Below are positions 4,755 to 5,116 of a stretch of 5,116 nt of DNA, piece after piece (the first letter of the stretch is position 1; every line of letters starts with the position of its first letter). The position numbers and the translations under genes were made by a program. The notes below the pieces were generated by a model, which saw only the letters and a program-made list of their open reading frames with translations, ran no database searches and had not been told where the DNA came from. Source of the stretch: Nitriliruptorales bacterium (GTDB lineage: Bacteria > Actinomycetota > Nitriliruptoria > Euzebyales > Egibacteraceae); contig SKPY01000319.1 in NCBI GenBank assembly GCA_007119305.1, positions 1 to 5,116 of the forward strand, read 5' to 3'.

Positions 4755-5116
4755 ATGACAGACGTGACCGCAGGGGTGCCGGTGGCAGCCGCTGCGCCTG
4801 AGGTGCGCACGCAGTTCATGGGGCGGGTCTACGGGCACCTGGTCGGCGGCATCGCCGCGTTCGTCGCCGCCCAGTACGTGCTGTTCACCACCGGGTTGGC
4901 CGCGGCGATCTTCGAGGTGGTCGTCGCGACGAACTGGCTGTTGATCCTCGGTGGCTTCATGGTCGTCTCCTGGCTGGCCACGCACCTGGCCCGGCAGGCC
5001 CGCACCACAGCAGCCGCGTACGGGGCGTACGGGGTGCTCGTGCTCGCCAACGCCCTGCTGTTCGCCGCACCGCTGTACCAGGCCAACCTGTTCGCGCCCG
5101 GGGCGATCAGCACCGC
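4755..5116 (+). CDS. Bax inhibitor-1/YccA family membrane protein, 3' end outside the window
   Basis: The N-terminal 120 residues of a polytopic protein of the Bax inhibitor-1 (UPF0005) family; bacterial members include YccA, a modulator of the FtsH protease, and the pH-gated calcium leak protein BsYetJ. The ATG at 4755 has an AAGGAG SD at 4740-4745 with a 9-base spacer. After a short Ala/Val-rich N-terminus, residues 19-36 follow the family opening (an FM-x-RVYGHL-type segment leading into the first TM). TM segments lie near 26-46, 62-78 and 88-106, with the typical W-x-A-x-HLA pattern after the second (residues 73-79) and a family-like APLYQAN stretch at 105-111. The frame is open to the last base; about half the protein, including the conserved C-terminal aspartates, is outside. 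It diverges from glsA. The precise role here is unknown. Confidence 0.85.
   Translation, partial: MTDVTAGVPVAAAAPEVRTQFMGRVYGHLVGGIAAFVAAQYVLFTTGLAAAIFEVVVATNWLLILGGFMVVSWLATHLARQARTTAAAYGAYGVLVLANALLFAAPLYQANLFAPGAIST

Overview
The window is very GC-rich bacterial chromosome: third codon positions are almost all G or C, and SD sequences are of the AAGGAG/GGAGG type. It most resembles an actinobacterium. The remnant of a cell wall-binding repeat 2 (CWB2) protein and the extracytoplasmic NodB deacetylase would suit a Gram-positive with an elaborate wall, perhaps a deep-branching group such as Nitriliruptoria. That placement is inference; no marker gene is present.

Left part (1-1374). The window opens inside a gene for a secreted or wall-associated polysaccharide deacetylase, with a Thr/Pro linker followed by a NodB domain. 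It ends in a perfect 11-bp hairpin. About 240 bases follow with no convincing gene but with many short hairpins, some mutually exclusive. One of them (938-953) carries the two arms of the base of group II intron domain V, so the stretch is listed as a possible structured RNA or leader. It runs into two very small, translationally coupled genes: a 66-residue zinc-ribbon protein and a 53-residue single-pass membrane protein. I recognise neither family.

Middle (1375-2421). A hairpin- and repeat-rich spacer precedes a broken gene. Its start is well preserved (strong SD, signal peptide), and the reading frame then changes five times. Read through the breaks, it is a secreted protein with one CWB2 repeat, the start of a second, and an Ig-like C-terminal domain.

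Right part (2422-5116). An intact polytopic membrane protein of the lysylphosphatidylglycerol synthase TM/UPF0104 flippase-like family converges on an intact glutaminase gene (glsA type) on the minus strand, with two small hairpins between them. Divergent from glsA and running off the window is a Bax inhibitor-1/YccA family membrane protein. The 196-bp spacer between those two should hold both promoters.

There is no single clear pathway. A cell-envelope theme (deacetylase, CWB2 protein, LPG-synthase-like transporter) is visible but loose. The least explained part is the structured stretch plus the zinc-ribbon/membrane pair at about 780-1374.
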